Positions 15,960 to 24,121 are shown, counted from the first letter of the stretch. The stretch is DNA of 33,309 nt from JACDDK01 sp038198445 (GCA_038198445.1 JBBPZZ010000108.1:1-33309); one strand, 5' to 3'. Notes: generated by a model from the letters alone, not told the origin. A program made the numbers and translations.

Positions 15960-16136
15960 TTACCGTCTCCCGGACCCGGAGCGATTATCATCGCCGCCTC
16001 CAGAATTCTCGTCTCCCTCACCATCGGGACGGTTCGGGTTGCGATTCACGGCCTCACCGAAGACCCGTATAAGTATTGGTATTGCAACTACAGCGACGAC
16101 GACCAATATAAGCAAACCCACTACGGCAAGACCCAA
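15960..16136 (-). CDS. Possible small single-pass membrane peptide
   Basis: A 58-residue frame starting at TTG 16136, with AGGAGG four bases upstream. It encodes one long hydrophobic helix (GLAVVGLLILVVVAVVAIPI), a short basic turn (LIRVFGEAVNRNPNRP) and a Gly/Asp/Ser-rich polar tail ending SGSGRR. A GTG at 16211 would lengthen it to 83 residues but has no ribosome-binding site. The hydrophobic-then-polar layout looks designed rather than random, but there is no homology I can name. If it is not real, 15736-16244 holds no gene. Confidence 0.4.
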   Translation of the reverse strand: MGLAVVGLLILVVVAVVAIPILIRVFGEAVNRNPNRPDGEGDENSGGGDDNRSGSGRR

Positions 16137-16244
16137 AGCGCCTCCTCTCGCGAGATCAGGACTACCGGATTCCGCACCGGCGTCCCCTACAGTATGCCAC
16201 CTCTCCCACACGAGCGTTCTGAAAGCTCGGCCTGGTAACTTTCG

Positions 16245-16716
16245 TCAGCCTGGCTCTCGGCTCCATCCTAATTTCCGGTAGAGTAGCCCCCACACAACAC
16301 CGAAGACGGCGTGGTCGAGAACTGGCAGGAGTACCTTCGGCGTCCGCTGCTCCCAGGGTGCTTCATGTACTCCGGCGAGCGGCAGCCAGCGCCCATCCCG
16401 CTCCCCAGGCGAGGATGCCAAGAGCAGAGCCGATGGCCGCCTCTTCGGTCTTTCCACCTCGTCTCCGTCGCAGCAGACCAAAGGCAGCACCGGTCCCCAC
16501 ACCGTAAACGAGGTGCGCCGCCACCGCCAGGGCGCGCCGGGCTTCGGGTGTCCAGTCGTCGATAAGACCAAGCTCCTTCAGACGGGCGACCACCTGCTCG
16601 GGAGCGGTAGTATCGACGATCCCCACTCTAGCCAGCGTCTTGCGTAGAGCAGTCAGCGCAACGGTACCACCGATACCTCCCAGCGCTCCGTAAATCGCTC
16701 TTTGCAAGAAGCCCAT
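16245..16716 (-). pseudogene. Membrane protein gene interrupted by a frameshift
   Basis: From ATG 16716 (GGGGAG just upstream), a frame encodes MGFLQRAIYGALGGIGGTVA, then a TALRKTLARVG stretch, a PEQVVARLKELGLID segment, a hydrophobic AVAAHLVYGVGTGAAFGLL, and AIGSALGILAWGAGWALA before stopping at 16363. The neighbouring frame continues what looks like the same protein as LAGVHEAPWEQRTPKVLLPV then LDHAVFGVVWGLLYRKLG, ending at 16245. One base gained near 16370-16392 separates the two. The joined product would be about 156 residues with three or four membrane helices, similar in plan to small DUF1440/YagU-like membrane proteins (weak inference). It is either a recent pseudogene or an assembly error. 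Confidence 0.6.
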
Positions 16717-16778
16717 CTCTCCCCGAAACTGCAACCTTGCGTAACTCCAGTAACAAGTATACATCAGTTCGAGAGGCG

Positions 16779-18020
16779 CTAGTTCTGAAGCTCCTCCACG
16801 GCGCGGCCAAGCTGGGCGTCGCGATCGAGGAGCTTTTGCTTCGAGAGGTCGCGGGCGTCGCCTGGGGTGACCTCCTCGCCGCCTTTTTGCATCTTAACTT
16901 TGATCCCCGGTTCGATACCAGTCTCGCGGATGAAGTCGCCCTTGGGCGTCAGCCATTCCGCGACGCCGAGAAGTATCGCCGATCCGTCCTTTAGATAGAA
17001 CTCGGAGAGTACGGTGCCGGTGCCGAAGGTACGGGTTCCGATAACCTTCGCCCGGTTATTGTCCCGGAGCGCCCCGGCCAGTATCTCCGCGCTCGAAGCG
17101 GAGCCTCCGTTCACGAGTACCGTTACCGGAGCCTGTATCCGGTCGCTCCCATCATCCACCTTTATCTTTTCGCGTTTCTGGGAGGCGTCCTGGCGGATGT
17201 AGACGACGCTGCCGGTCTTCAGGAAGTCGCTGGCGATCTTCACGGCCTGGTCCAGCCGCCCGCCAGGGTTGTCCCGAAGGTCCAGGACGTATCGTTTGGC
17301 TCCCGCAGCTTTCGCCGCGTCGAAGGCTTTCTTCAACTCCTCGGCGCTTTTGTCCGAGAAGGAGGATAGCCGAACGTCGGCGGTATCGGTGCCGGGGATC
17401 AAAGCCCACGACGCAACCGGCGCCTTTATCTCGGCGCGCCGCATAGAGAACTTTCGCTCCTTCTTGTCGCGCAAAACGGTCAACTCGACCGTACTCCCTT
17501 TTTGTCCCTTGACCTGGCTCACGATCTTAGAAATGCCCTCGCCGCGCACGTTCTTGCCGTCCACGGCTACCAGGACGTCGCCGGTCTCCAGCCCTGCTTT
17601 TTCAGCCGGGGAGCCCTGTATAGGAGAGACGATAACCGCGTCACCGTCACGGTCTTCGAGCTGGACCCCGATCCCAACGTAGGTCCCTGACAGACCCTCC
17701 CGATTCTGTTTCACCTCTTCGGGCGTGAGAAAGCGCGTATGTCCCTGGTCCCCCAGAGAGTCGAGCATACCTCTTATGGCCGCGTAGGTCTGCTTCTTGG
17801 GATCGACGGCCTTCTGGTCCGCGTAGTCGTTCTCGACTTTGTCGAGAGCCTGGGCGTACAGCGTAACCGCCTCTTTGTCCTCTGGGTCCAGGCCCGCCGG
17901 ACTCTGCGAACGTCCGAAAGCATAAGCTCCGAAAGCCGTCACCAGCACGACGAGCGCCATAGCCAGCCCCCAGACCACGGAGCGCCGCAGGTCTCGTTTC
18001 TTTCTAGTATTCTTCCACAC
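16779..18020 (-). CDS. S41-family carboxyl-terminal processing protease-like, catalytic Lys replaced
   Basis: 413 residues: N-terminal membrane anchor (VVWGLAMALVVLVTAFGAYA, residues 15-34), helical cap, PDZ domain about 112-190 (GIGVQLEDRDGDAVIVSP, AGLETGDVLVAVDGKNV), then the S41 core. The core has YVLDLRDNPGGRLDQAV and nucleophile segment VNGGSASSAEILAGAL (Ser309). The family places the general-base Lys 25 residues later in a G-x-x-T-x-G-K-G motif; here it reads GTRTFGTGTVLSEF, giving Thr334, and the following Gln is Leu338. Either this subgroup uses different chemistry or it is a non-proteolytic binder. Start GTG at 18020 has a weak ribosome-binding site. It lies 141 bases after the peptide transporter. 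Confidence 0.88.
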   Translation of the reverse strand: MWKNTRKKRDLRRSVVWGLAMALVVLVTAFGAYAFGRSQSPAGLDPEDKEAVTLYAQALDKVENDYADQKAVDPKKQTYAAIRGMLDSLGDQGHTRFLTPEEVKQNREGLSGTYVGIGVQLEDRDGDAVIVSPIQGSPAEKAGLETGDVLVAVDGKNVRGEGISKIVSQVKGQKGSTVELTVLRDKKERKFSMRRAEIKAPVASWALIPGTDTADVRLSSFSDKSAEELKKAFDAAKAAGAKRYVLDLRDNPGGRLDQAVKIASDFLKTGSVVYIRQDASQKREKIKVDDGSDRIQAPVTVLVNGGSASSAEILAGALRDNNRAKVIGTRTFGTGTVLSEFYLKDGSAILLGVAEWLTPKGDFIRETGIEPGIKVKMQKGGEEVTPGDARDLSKQKLLDRDAQLGRAVEELQN

Positions 18021-18161
18021 GTCGAGATTCTACTATCTATCCACCGCTTAACGTCCGGTAACCGGCTTCAGCGACTGGAGATTTCCCTTCGGAGAGTGCT
18101 CGGCTCAGATGCGGTTGAAGCGAGTATGACGAACACAGTCGCAAAGCGCGACAGAGGAGAT

Positions 18162-19241
18162 CTAGCCCTTAGAGTGGTACGGCGTGCTCGTCGCCGGCTC
18201 CTCTACCTTCTGGCCCTCCATTACCGGGAAGAAACAGGCCGCCATGTGGTCGCCCTCTCTCTGGGCGTCCAGCTCCGGCTCGTGCTCCTTGCAGTAATCC
18301 TGGGCGCGCGGGCATCGGGTATGGAAGTGACACCCCGAAGGCGGGTTCGCGGGCGAGGGAACGTCGCCGGTCAGAACGACCCTCTGGCGCTGGCGCTCCT
18401 TCTGGGGATCGGGGATGGGAATGGCCGAGAGGAGCGAGCTCGTGTACGGGTGACGCGGTTCTCTGTAGAGCGTAGCGCGGTCGGCGATCTCGACGATCTT
18501 GCCCAGGTACATTACCGCCACCCTATCCGAGATGTGCTTGACCACCGAGAGGTCGTGGGCGATGAACACGTACGTGAGGTCGAACTCTTTTTGAAGGTCT
18601 TCGAGCAGGTTCACCACCTGCGCCTGGATCGAGACGTCAAGGGCCGAGACCGGTTCGTCGCAGATGATGAGCTTCGGGTTCAGCGCGATGGCGCGGGCCA
18701 CCCCGATCCTCTGGCGCTGGCCGCCGGAGAACTCGTGCGGGTAGCGGTTGTAATGCTCGGGAGAGAGGCCCACGATCTCCAGTAGCTCCTGAACTCGCTT
18801 CTTCCGGTCGCCTTCTACGTTGTGGGTCTTCAGGGGCTCGGCGATGATGTTACCGACCGTCATACGCGGATTCAGGGAAGCGTATGGGTCCTGGAAGATG
18901 ATCTGCATGTTCCGCCGGACACCGAGCATACGCTTGCGGTCCAACTTCAGTACGTCCTCGCCTTCGAAGAGGACCTCGCCATCGGTGGGTTCGAGCAGGC
19001 GAAGGATCAAACGGGCCAGAGTGCTCTTCCCGCATCCCGACTCTCCCACGAGCCCAAGTGTCTCGCCCTTGCGGACCTTCAAGTCAACGCCGTCCACGGC
19101 CTTTACGTGGCCGACGGTTCGCTTGAGGACTCCGGCCTTTATGGGGAAGTGCATCTTGAGGTTGTTCGCTTCGAGCAGGTACTCGCCAGAATACCCGTTC
19201 GCCGCGGCGCCGTTGGAGCCGCCGTTCGTTCTCTCGCTCAT
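18162..19241 (-). CDS. dppF: Dipeptide/oligopeptide ABC transporter ATPase, DppF/OppF type
   Basis: The second ATPase of the peptide importer, 359 residues. Walker A GLVGESGCGKSTLARL, Q-loop IIFQDPYASLNPRMTV, signature EFSGGQRQRIGVARA, Walker B LIICDEPVSALDVS and switch His in FIAHDLSVV are complete. The C-terminal oligopeptide extension carries the HTRCPRAQDYC cysteine cluster that binds an iron-sulfur cluster in characterised DppD/DppF. An N-terminal Ser/Gly/Asn-rich stretch of about 20 residues precedes the domain. ATG at 19241 overlaps the dppD stop in ATGA and is preferred to upstream in-frame starts. It is the last gene of the operon; a short hairpin (18138-18152) lacking a T-run follows. 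Confidence 0.94.
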   Translation of the reverse strand: MSERTNGGSNGAAANGYSGEYLLEANNLKMHFPIKAGVLKRTVGHVKAVDGVDLKVRKGETLGLVGESGCGKSTLARLILRLLEPTDGEVLFEGEDVLKLDRKRMLGVRRNMQIIFQDPYASLNPRMTVGNIIAEPLKTHNVEGDRKKRVQELLEIVGLSPEHYNRYPHEFSGGQRQRIGVARAIALNPKLIICDEPVSALDVSIQAQVVNLLEDLQKEFDLTYVFIAHDLSVVKHISDRVAVMYLGKIVEIADRATLYREPRHPYTSSLLSAIPIPDPQKERQRQRVVLTGDVPSPANPPSGCHFHTRCPRAQDYCKEHEPELDAQREGDHMAACFFPVMEGQKVEEPATSTPYHSKG

Positions 19242-20257
19242 CCTTCGACCCCCAACTGCTCGTCCACCCGATGCTTGTTTTGTTCCAGCTCCTCGACTGA
19301 GAGTATGCAAGCCGCGCTGTGGGCTGGTTTCTTCTCTTCGAGAACCGGGTCTATCTCGTGGCATTCATCCTTCACGAACGGGCAACGCGGGTTGAAGTTG
19401 CAACCTTTAGGCAAGAAGATCAGGGACGGCGGCGAGCCTTTTATCGGGAGGAGCCTTACTTCTCCGGCCGTGTCCAGGCGCGGCAGCGAACGGAGCAGCG
19501 ACCAGGAGTACGGCATCAGCGGGTCATAGAAGACTTCCTCCGTCGTGCCTTTCTCAACGGCGCGTCCCCCGTACATCACCATCACCTTGTCGGCGATCTG
19601 GGCGACGACGCCGAGGTCGTGGGTGATCATGACGATGGCCGTCCCGTATTTCTCCTGAAGGCCCACCATCAGCTCCAGGATCTGGGCCTGGATCGTCACG
19701 TCAAGGGCAGTGGTTGGCTCGTCGGCGATAAGGACTTTCGGGTTGCAGGCGAGTCCCATGGCGATCATGGCCCGCTGTCGCATCCCGCCGGAGTACTGGT
19801 GCGGATACTCGCCCGCCCGCTGCTCCGGATTGGCGATACCAACGTCACGGAGGACTTGCACGGTCCGCTTGCGAGCTTCGTCTTTGGAGACGTCCTGATG
19901 GATACGGATGGCTTCCCGGATCTGGTTACCCACGGTAAAGACCGGGTTGAGGCTCGTCATCGGGTCCTGGAAGATCATGGCGATGTCGTTTCCCCGGATC
20001 TTCTGCATCTTCGCATCCGAGGTCTTCAGGAGATCCTGCCCTTCGAAGAGGATCTCACCCTCCGGGTACTCGACGGGGGGTTTTGGGTTTAGCTGCATGA
20101 TGGAGAGTGCCGTGACGCTCTTGCCGGAGCCGGACTCACCGACTATGCCGAGCGTCTCACCCGGCTCCAAGGAGAACGACACGCCGTCCACACTCTTGAC
20201 TGTGCCGTCCTGGGTCTTGAAGTGTGTCTTGAGGTTGTTTACTTCCAGCATCGCCAC
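19238..20257 (-). CDS. dppD: Dipeptide/oligopeptide ABC transporter ATPase, DppD/OppD type
   Basis: The first ATPase of the importer, about 339 residues. Walker A GIVGESGSGKSVTALSI, Q-loop MIFQDPMTSLNPVFTV, signature QYSGGMRQRAMIAMG, Walker B VLIADEPTTALDVT and switch His in MITHDLGVV are intact. The C-terminal cluster GCNFNPRCPFVKDEC matches the iron-sulfur/oligopeptide C-terminal domain. GTG at 20257 has GGAG five bases upstream; ATG at 20251 is the alternative and gives the common MLEVNNLKTHF start. It begins right after the dppC stop and overlaps dppF by four bases. Together the two ATPases energise uptake through DppB and DppC. Confidence 0.95.
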   Translation of the reverse strand: MAMLEVNNLKTHFKTQDGTVKSVDGVSFSLEPGETLGIVGESGSGKSVTALSIMQLNPKPPVEYPEGEILFEGQDLLKTSDAKMQKIRGNDIAMIFQDPMTSLNPVFTVGNQIREAIRIHQDVSKDEARKRTVQVLRDVGIANPEQRAGEYPHQYSGGMRQRAMIAMGLACNPKVLIADEPTTALDVTIQAQILELMVGLQEKYGTAIVMITHDLGVVAQIADKVMVMYGGRAVEKGTTEEVFYDPLMPYSWSLLRSLPRLDTAGEVRLLPIKGSPPSLIFLPKGCNFNPRCPFVKDECHEIDPVLEEKKPAHSAACILSVEELEQNKHRVDEQLGVEG

Positions 20258-20259
20258 GG

Positions 20260-21195
20260 TTACTCCACCGCTTTCGGGTCGAGGGCGTCCCGGAGGCCGT
20301 CGCCCAGGAAGTTTACGCACAGCGCGGTTATGACAATCATGAGGCCGGGGAACCAGGTGAGCCACCACTGCTCGATCATGTTGGAACGGGCATCGGTCAG
20401 CAGGTTGCCCCACGAGGGCGTCGGGGGCTGAATCCCGAGGCCGAGGAAAGAGATTGCACTCTCGAAAAGTATCGCCAGCGCCACTATGAGCGTCGCCTCG
20501 ACGACCATGACGCCTACTACGTTCGGCAGTATGTGGCGCAGCATTATCTTCACGTCGGAGACGCCGACGGCCTTCGCCGCCTGCACGTACTCCTGGTCCC
20601 GCACGACGAGCACCTGACCTCGCACGAGACGCGCCATCCTCGGCCAGAGCAGTATGATCATCGCTATCGTTATGGTGACCGCCGTGAACTGGAAGATGCT
20701 GCCCATTACCAGCAGCAGCGGTATGTAGGGCAGGGTGAGCATGAAGTCCACGAAGCCCATCGTCAGCACGTCCACGACCTTGCTGTAGTAGCCGGCTATG
20801 ATCCCGAAGGTCGCCCCGATGACCGTCGAGAAGACGCCGACCGCGAGCCCGAGCGCCAGGGAGATCCTCCCTCCGTACAACACGCGGGTTAGTTCGTCGC
20901 GCCCGAGCCGGTCAGTACCCATCGGGTGGTCCAGGCTGGGCGATTGGTTGAAAGATGTGTAGTCTATCTCCGCGAAGTTATACGGCGCTATCACCGGGGT
21001 AGCGAGCGCCGCCAGATAGAGCAGGAGAAGGATTGCACCCCCGACTAGCGCCAGCCGGTGCCGTTTGAAGCGTTTCCAGATGATCTCCCGCTGGGTCCGG
21101 CCCCGTACCTTACCGTAATGCTCTCCACCAACCTCGGCAACCTCAAACGGGCTGGGTTGAGCCCTGGGTCCCATGTCTCTGCGCTGGTCTACCAT
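20260..21195 (-). CDS. dppC: Dipeptide/oligopeptide ABC transporter permease, DppC type
   Basis: 311 residues with an N-terminal cytoplasmic stretch, a first membrane helix (LALVGGAILLLLYLAALATP), the conserved periplasmic segment HPMGTDRLGRDELTRVLYGG of DppC/OppC proteins, and five further helices. The EAA coupling loop reads EYVQAAKAVGVSDVKIMLRH, followed by ILPN. The C-terminus has SFLGLGIQPPTPSWG and NFLGDGLRDALDPK, both diagnostic. ATG at 21195 lies 12 bases after the dppB stop with GGTGAG just upstream. It forms the translocation pore with DppB. Confidence 0.95.
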   Translation of the reverse strand: MVDQRRDMGPRAQPSPFEVAEVGGEHYGKVRGRTQREIIWKRFKRHRLALVGGAILLLLYLAALATPVIAPYNFAEIDYTSFNQSPSLDHPMGTDRLGRDELTRVLYGGRISLALGLAVGVFSTVIGATFGIIAGYYSKVVDVLTMGFVDFMLTLPYIPLLLVMGSIFQFTAVTITIAMIILLWPRMARLVRGQVLVVRDQEYVQAAKAVGVSDVKIMLRHILPNVVGVMVVEATLIVALAILFESAISFLGLGIQPPTPSWGNLLTDARSNMIEQWWLTWFPGLMIVITALCVNFLGDGLRDALDPKAVE

Positions 21196-21207
21196 CTCAC
21201 CAACTCT

Positions 21208-22167
21208 CTAGTCAAAGCTCACCCTCGGGTCCACGAGAGAGTACGCGATGTCCGCGACGAGGTTAAAGAACACTATGAGCGCCGCGCTTATCATTAGCAA
21301 TGCCCGCGCCACGTTGTAATCACCCTTGAAGAGCGAATCCGCGAGCAGGAACCCGAGCCCCGGCCAGGCAAACACCGTTTCGGTAAGGATCGCCCCGCCG
21401 AAGATGGCTCCCATGCTGAGGGCCACGACGGTCACGGTCGGAAGTAGGGCGTTCCTGAGAGCGTGCTTCAGGTAGACTACCCGCCGGCTGAGACCTTTCG
21501 CCCGCGCCGTCCTTAGGTAGTCCGAGGAGAGCACGTCGAGCATGGCGCTGCGCTGAAACCGGCTGAACTCCGCCACGCTTATCACCGAGAGTGTTATAAG
21601 CGGAAGGGCCAGGTGCTGCAAGAGATCTATCAGCCCTCCACTTCCTGTCATCCCGGAGATGTAGAAGATGCGTACCCCGGCCCAACTCGACAGATAGACC
21701 CCCAGGACCAGTTGCAAGATCAAACCCAGCCAGAACGTCGGCATGCTGTATCCGACGAAGGAGAAGAATGTGCCCGCGTTGTCCAGGGCGCTGTACTTTT
21801 TAATCGCCGAGTAGATGCCGAACGGTATGGCGACAGCCACGGTGAAGATCAGGGAGGAACCCATCAGGAGGACCGTGGGCCATATCCTGCGCGCGATGAT
21901 CGAGTTTACGGAGGTACTCTGCTCGAAGCTGGTCCCGAAGTCTCCGTGCAGCATGTCTCCCACCCAGATCCCGTACTGGATCGGGAGCGGTTGATCCAGG
22001 CCATACTCGGCGGTCAGCCTTTCTATGTCCGACTGTTGAATGCGAGGGTTCTGCTTCAAGTTCAAGAGCGGGTCTCCGGAGAGACTCACGAGCACGAAGA
22101 AGACGACACTAGCCATGAAAAGCACCACGACACTGAAAAGTAATTTTCTAACTATGTAGGCGAACAA
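21208..22167 (-). CDS. dppB: Dipeptide/oligopeptide ABC transporter permease, DppB type
   Basis: About 319 residues with six membrane helices. Diagnostic segments are the N-terminal FAYIVRKLLFSVVVLF, the periplasmic YGLDQPLPIQYGIWVGDMLH with GDFGTSF, the EAA loop YLRTARAKGLSRRVVYLKHA, then LRNALLPTVTV, and FAWPGLGFLLADSL near the C-terminus. I prefer TTG at 22167, which gives the family-typical short N-terminus and lies 11 bases after GGAGG; GTG at 22179 is also in frame, but GGAG touches it directly, so it could not use that site. It is separated from the binding-protein gene by 120 bases containing a strong stem-loop. Confidence 0.93.
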   Translation of the reverse strand: MFAYIVRKLLFSVVVLFMASVVFFVLVSLSGDPLLNLKQNPRIQQSDIERLTAEYGLDQPLPIQYGIWVGDMLHGDFGTSFEQSTSVNSIIARRIWPTVLLMGSSLIFTVAVAIPFGIYSAIKKYSALDNAGTFFSFVGYSMPTFWLGLILQLVLGVYLSSWAGVRIFYISGMTGSGGLIDLLQHLALPLITLSVISVAEFSRFQRSAMLDVLSSDYLRTARAKGLSRRVVYLKHALRNALLPTVTVVALSMGAIFGGAILTETVFAWPGLGFLLADSLFKGDYNVARALLMISAALIVFFNLVADIAYSLVDPRVSFD

Positions 22168-22230
22168 ATTCCAGAACACCTCCGGTCGAAGGTCCCGGCG
22201 ACGGGATTCATCCTACCGTATCCAAAACGG

Positions 22231-22236
22231 ATTATA
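22231..22236 (-). promoter_or_regulatory. Possible secondary -10 box before dppB
   Basis: TATAAT on the minus strand 64 bases before the dppB start and just downstream of the stem-loop. No -35 match is visible. It could permit transcription of the permease genes independently of the binding protein. Confidence 0.3.
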
Positions 22237-22246
22237 TAGTAGTAGG

Positions 22247-22285
22247 AGGATGCTCCGCTCGGAATAATTCCGAGCGGAGCATCCT
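22247..22285 (-). terminator. Perfect 18-bp stem-loop between dppA and dppB (attenuator or mRNA stabiliser)
   Basis: Arms 22247-22264 (AGGATGCTCCGCTCGGAA) and 22268-22285 are exact reverse complements around a 3-base loop. On the mRNA strand the stem is not followed by a U-run, so it is unlikely to be a complete intrinsic terminator. Such stems after binding-protein genes usually protect the upstream mRNA from 3' exonucleases or give partial termination, raising binding-protein levels over permease. Here that is inference from position. Confidence 0.6.
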
Positions 22286-22300
22286 GCCTCCTCTACCTGG

Positions 22301-23962
22301 TTAGGAGAGCTTCCAGTCGCCGAGGTTCCAGAACGCTCCAGCGAGGGTCGGGTTTACCTGCGGCCCGGAGAGGTTGTCCTTGAAAGCATGGATGACCGGC
22401 CGCTGGTACATCGGTATGAGCGGCAGGTCCTTCACCATGAGGTCCTGGACCTGCTTGAGCAGGTCGGCCCGCTTCTGGACGTCCACTTCCTTGTCGGACG
22501 CTTTCATCAGCTTGGTCGCCTCTTCGTTCTTGTACCGGTAGTAGTTCTGCCCGTCGGGCGGCTGCTGGTCAGCGGCGAATAGGCTGGTGATCGACGGGTC
22601 GGGGTTGGCGAGCCAGGCCCATTCGCCCATCTCGAAGGTGCCCTGAGGAGTCCACTTGCCGAAGAAGGTCTCGGCGGCGGTGTTCTTTATGTTTACCTTG
22701 ATGCCGATGTCCTTGAGCTGCTGCTGGACGATCTGCTGCAGCGTCTCGCGCAGCTTGTTGTCGGAGGTGGTGGAGAAGGTGATCTCCATCTTCGCGCCCT
22801 CGCTCTTCGCCTGCTGGGCGAGTTGCTTGGCCTTGTTCTTGTCGTAGGTGTACTCCTTCCACGCCGGGGTGTAGTACGGGGCCTGATCCGGCACGAGCAC
22901 GCTTTCGAGCGGGTTGACCTGACCCTTGAGGATCTGGTCCACGACCTGCTTGCGGTTGATGCCGTAGGCTATGGCCTGGCGCATCTTGAGGTTGTCCACC
23001 TTCTCGGTGTTGAACGCTATGTGCTCCCAGACCGTACCGGCCTTCGTCTGCACCTTGACGCCGTCGTAGCCCTTGAGCTTCTCTATGAGACCCACATCCA
23101 CCGGCGGGTTGATGAAGTCCACCTCGCCGGACTGCAAGGAAGTGTTTAGCGTGTTGGTGTCCGGGATATAGCGGAAGGTGACTTCTTTTAGCGCGGGCTT
23201 CTTGTCCCAGTAGTTGTCGTTGCGCTCGATGGTGAGGCTCTGGCCCTTCTTCCACTCCTTGAGCTTGAACGGCCCGCTACCCACGACCTTGTTATTCGCT
23301 TCCGTATTGAAGTCCTTACCCTCGTAGATATGCTTGGGCCAGATCGCGGTCTCTGTACCACCCAGCAAGGTCAGCCAGGGGGCGAAGGGCGCATCCTTCT
23401 TGAAAGTAAAGCGCACCGTCAGCTTGTCCGGCGTCTCGAACTTCTCTATATCCTCCCAGCCGAGGCGGGTGAGGATCTTGTTCTTCTTGTCCATGATCAG
23501 GTCGTAAGTAAACTTGGCGTCCTCGCTGGTGAGAGGCTTGCCATCGGACCACTTGATACCATCCTTGAGCTTGTACTCGATGGTGAGCGGGTCCTTGTTC
23601 ACGACTTTCGGCATGCCGTCAGTGAGCCACGGCGCGAAGGAGAGGTCCGGCAAAATCTTTAGCGGCGACTCCAGGATGCCGGACGTCATATCCTGGGTAG
23701 CCTGCAAGTCTCCACCCACGATAAAACCGTTGAGGATCGCCGGCTCCTGGTCGTAGCCAACGGTGAGCGTATCGCCACCGCCACCGCCCCCACCACCGCT
23801 ATTTCCGCTGTTGCCGCCGCCACCTCCGCCGCCGCAGCCCGCTACGCCTAGCAGGGCCGCGCCTACCAGACCGGCGCCGCTGATCTTCAGGAAGTCCCGA
23901 CGGGTCAGATTGACGACGCCAACGCGGTCCTCACTCTGCGTGGATCTGTTCTCGCTGGTCAT
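22301..23962 (-). CDS. dppA: Peptide ABC transporter substrate-binding lipoprotein (family 5), Tat-type signal
   Basis: 553 residues. The N-terminus carries a twin-arginine motif LTRRDFLKISGAG, then a lipobox GVAGC with Cys43 as the lipid site, so the protein should be exported by Tat and anchored outside the membrane. A Gly/Asn/Ser linker of about 20 residues follows (encoded by a low-complexity GC tract). The body matches SBP family 5: EPAILNGFI, LADGMPK-like WLTDGMPKVV, KLKDGIKWSDGKPLTSED, VGSGPFKLKEWKKGQ, YWDKKPALKEVTFRYI, MRQAIAYGINRKQVVDQI and PLIPMYQRP. ATG at 23962 is chosen because GAGGAG is eight bases upstream. It is the first gene of the operon. A peptide is the likely ligand. Confidence 0.93.
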   Translation of the reverse strand: MTSENRSTQSEDRVGVVNLTRRDFLKISGAGLVGAALLGVAGCGGGGGGGNSGNSGGGGGGGGDTLTVGYDQEPAILNGFIVGGDLQATQDMTSGILESPLKILPDLSFAPWLTDGMPKVVNKDPLTIEYKLKDGIKWSDGKPLTSEDAKFTYDLIMDKKNKILTRLGWEDIEKFETPDKLTVRFTFKKDAPFAPWLTLLGGTETAIWPKHIYEGKDFNTEANNKVVGSGPFKLKEWKKGQSLTIERNDNYWDKKPALKEVTFRYIPDTNTLNTSLQSGEVDFINPPVDVGLIEKLKGYDGVKVQTKAGTVWEHIAFNTEKVDNLKMRQAIAYGINRKQVVDQILKGQVNPLESVLVPDQAPYYTPAWKEYTYDKNKAKQLAQQAKSEGAKMEITFSTTSDNKLRETLQQIVQQQLKDIGIKVNIKNTAAETFFGKWTPQGTFEMGEWAWLANPDPSITSLFAADQQPPDGQNYYRYKNEEATKLMKASDKEVDVQKRADLLKQVQDLMVKDLPLIPMYQRPVIHAFKDNLSGPQVNPTLAGAFWNLGDWKLS

Positions 23963-24012
23963 GCGCTGTTCTCCTCTCTGTACCGAAGGCATCCGCCACA
24001 AGCATGGAACCG

Positions 24013-24039
24013 CGTAGACTCCGTAGACTCCGTAGACTC
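24013..24039. repeat. Three tandem 9-bp repeats in the dppA leader
   Basis: CGTAGACTC occurs three times in a row without a mismatch. The block is bracketed by GGAACC (24006-24011) and GGTTCC (24041-24046), which could pair and expose the repeats in a loop. It lies inside the predicted 5' untranslated region. Confidence 0.7.
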
Positions 24040-24055
24040 GGGTTCCGGTTACATA

Positions 24056-24069
24056 ATCCGTATACGGAT
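24056..24069. promoter_or_regulatory. 14-bp perfect palindrome in the dppA leader, candidate operator
   Basis: ATCCGTATACGGAT is a perfect palindrome; an extra half site ACGGAT lies at 24081-24086 and ATCCGT at 24173-24178. It falls about 45-60 nt downstream of the predicted transcription start, suiting a repressor roadblock or an RNA hairpin. The cognate protein is not known. Confidence 0.5.
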
Positions 24070-24121
24070 ACAGCCCGACTACGGATGCCCTGTGAATGTG
24101 CCCCAATCACTACACTTACGC

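Noticed and set aside
16725..16755. Plus-strand GAAAC as another ECF -35
   Set aside because: No CGT-type -10 at 16-17 nt and no gene downstream on that strand.
18138..18152. Hairpin after dppF as intrinsic terminator
   Set aside because: Stem of five pairs and only scattered T residues after it.
17739..18785. Long plus-strand frame across ctpA and dppF
   Set aside because: It crosses two well-supported genes and an intergenic gap on the other strand; composition is Arg/His/Val-rich shadow.
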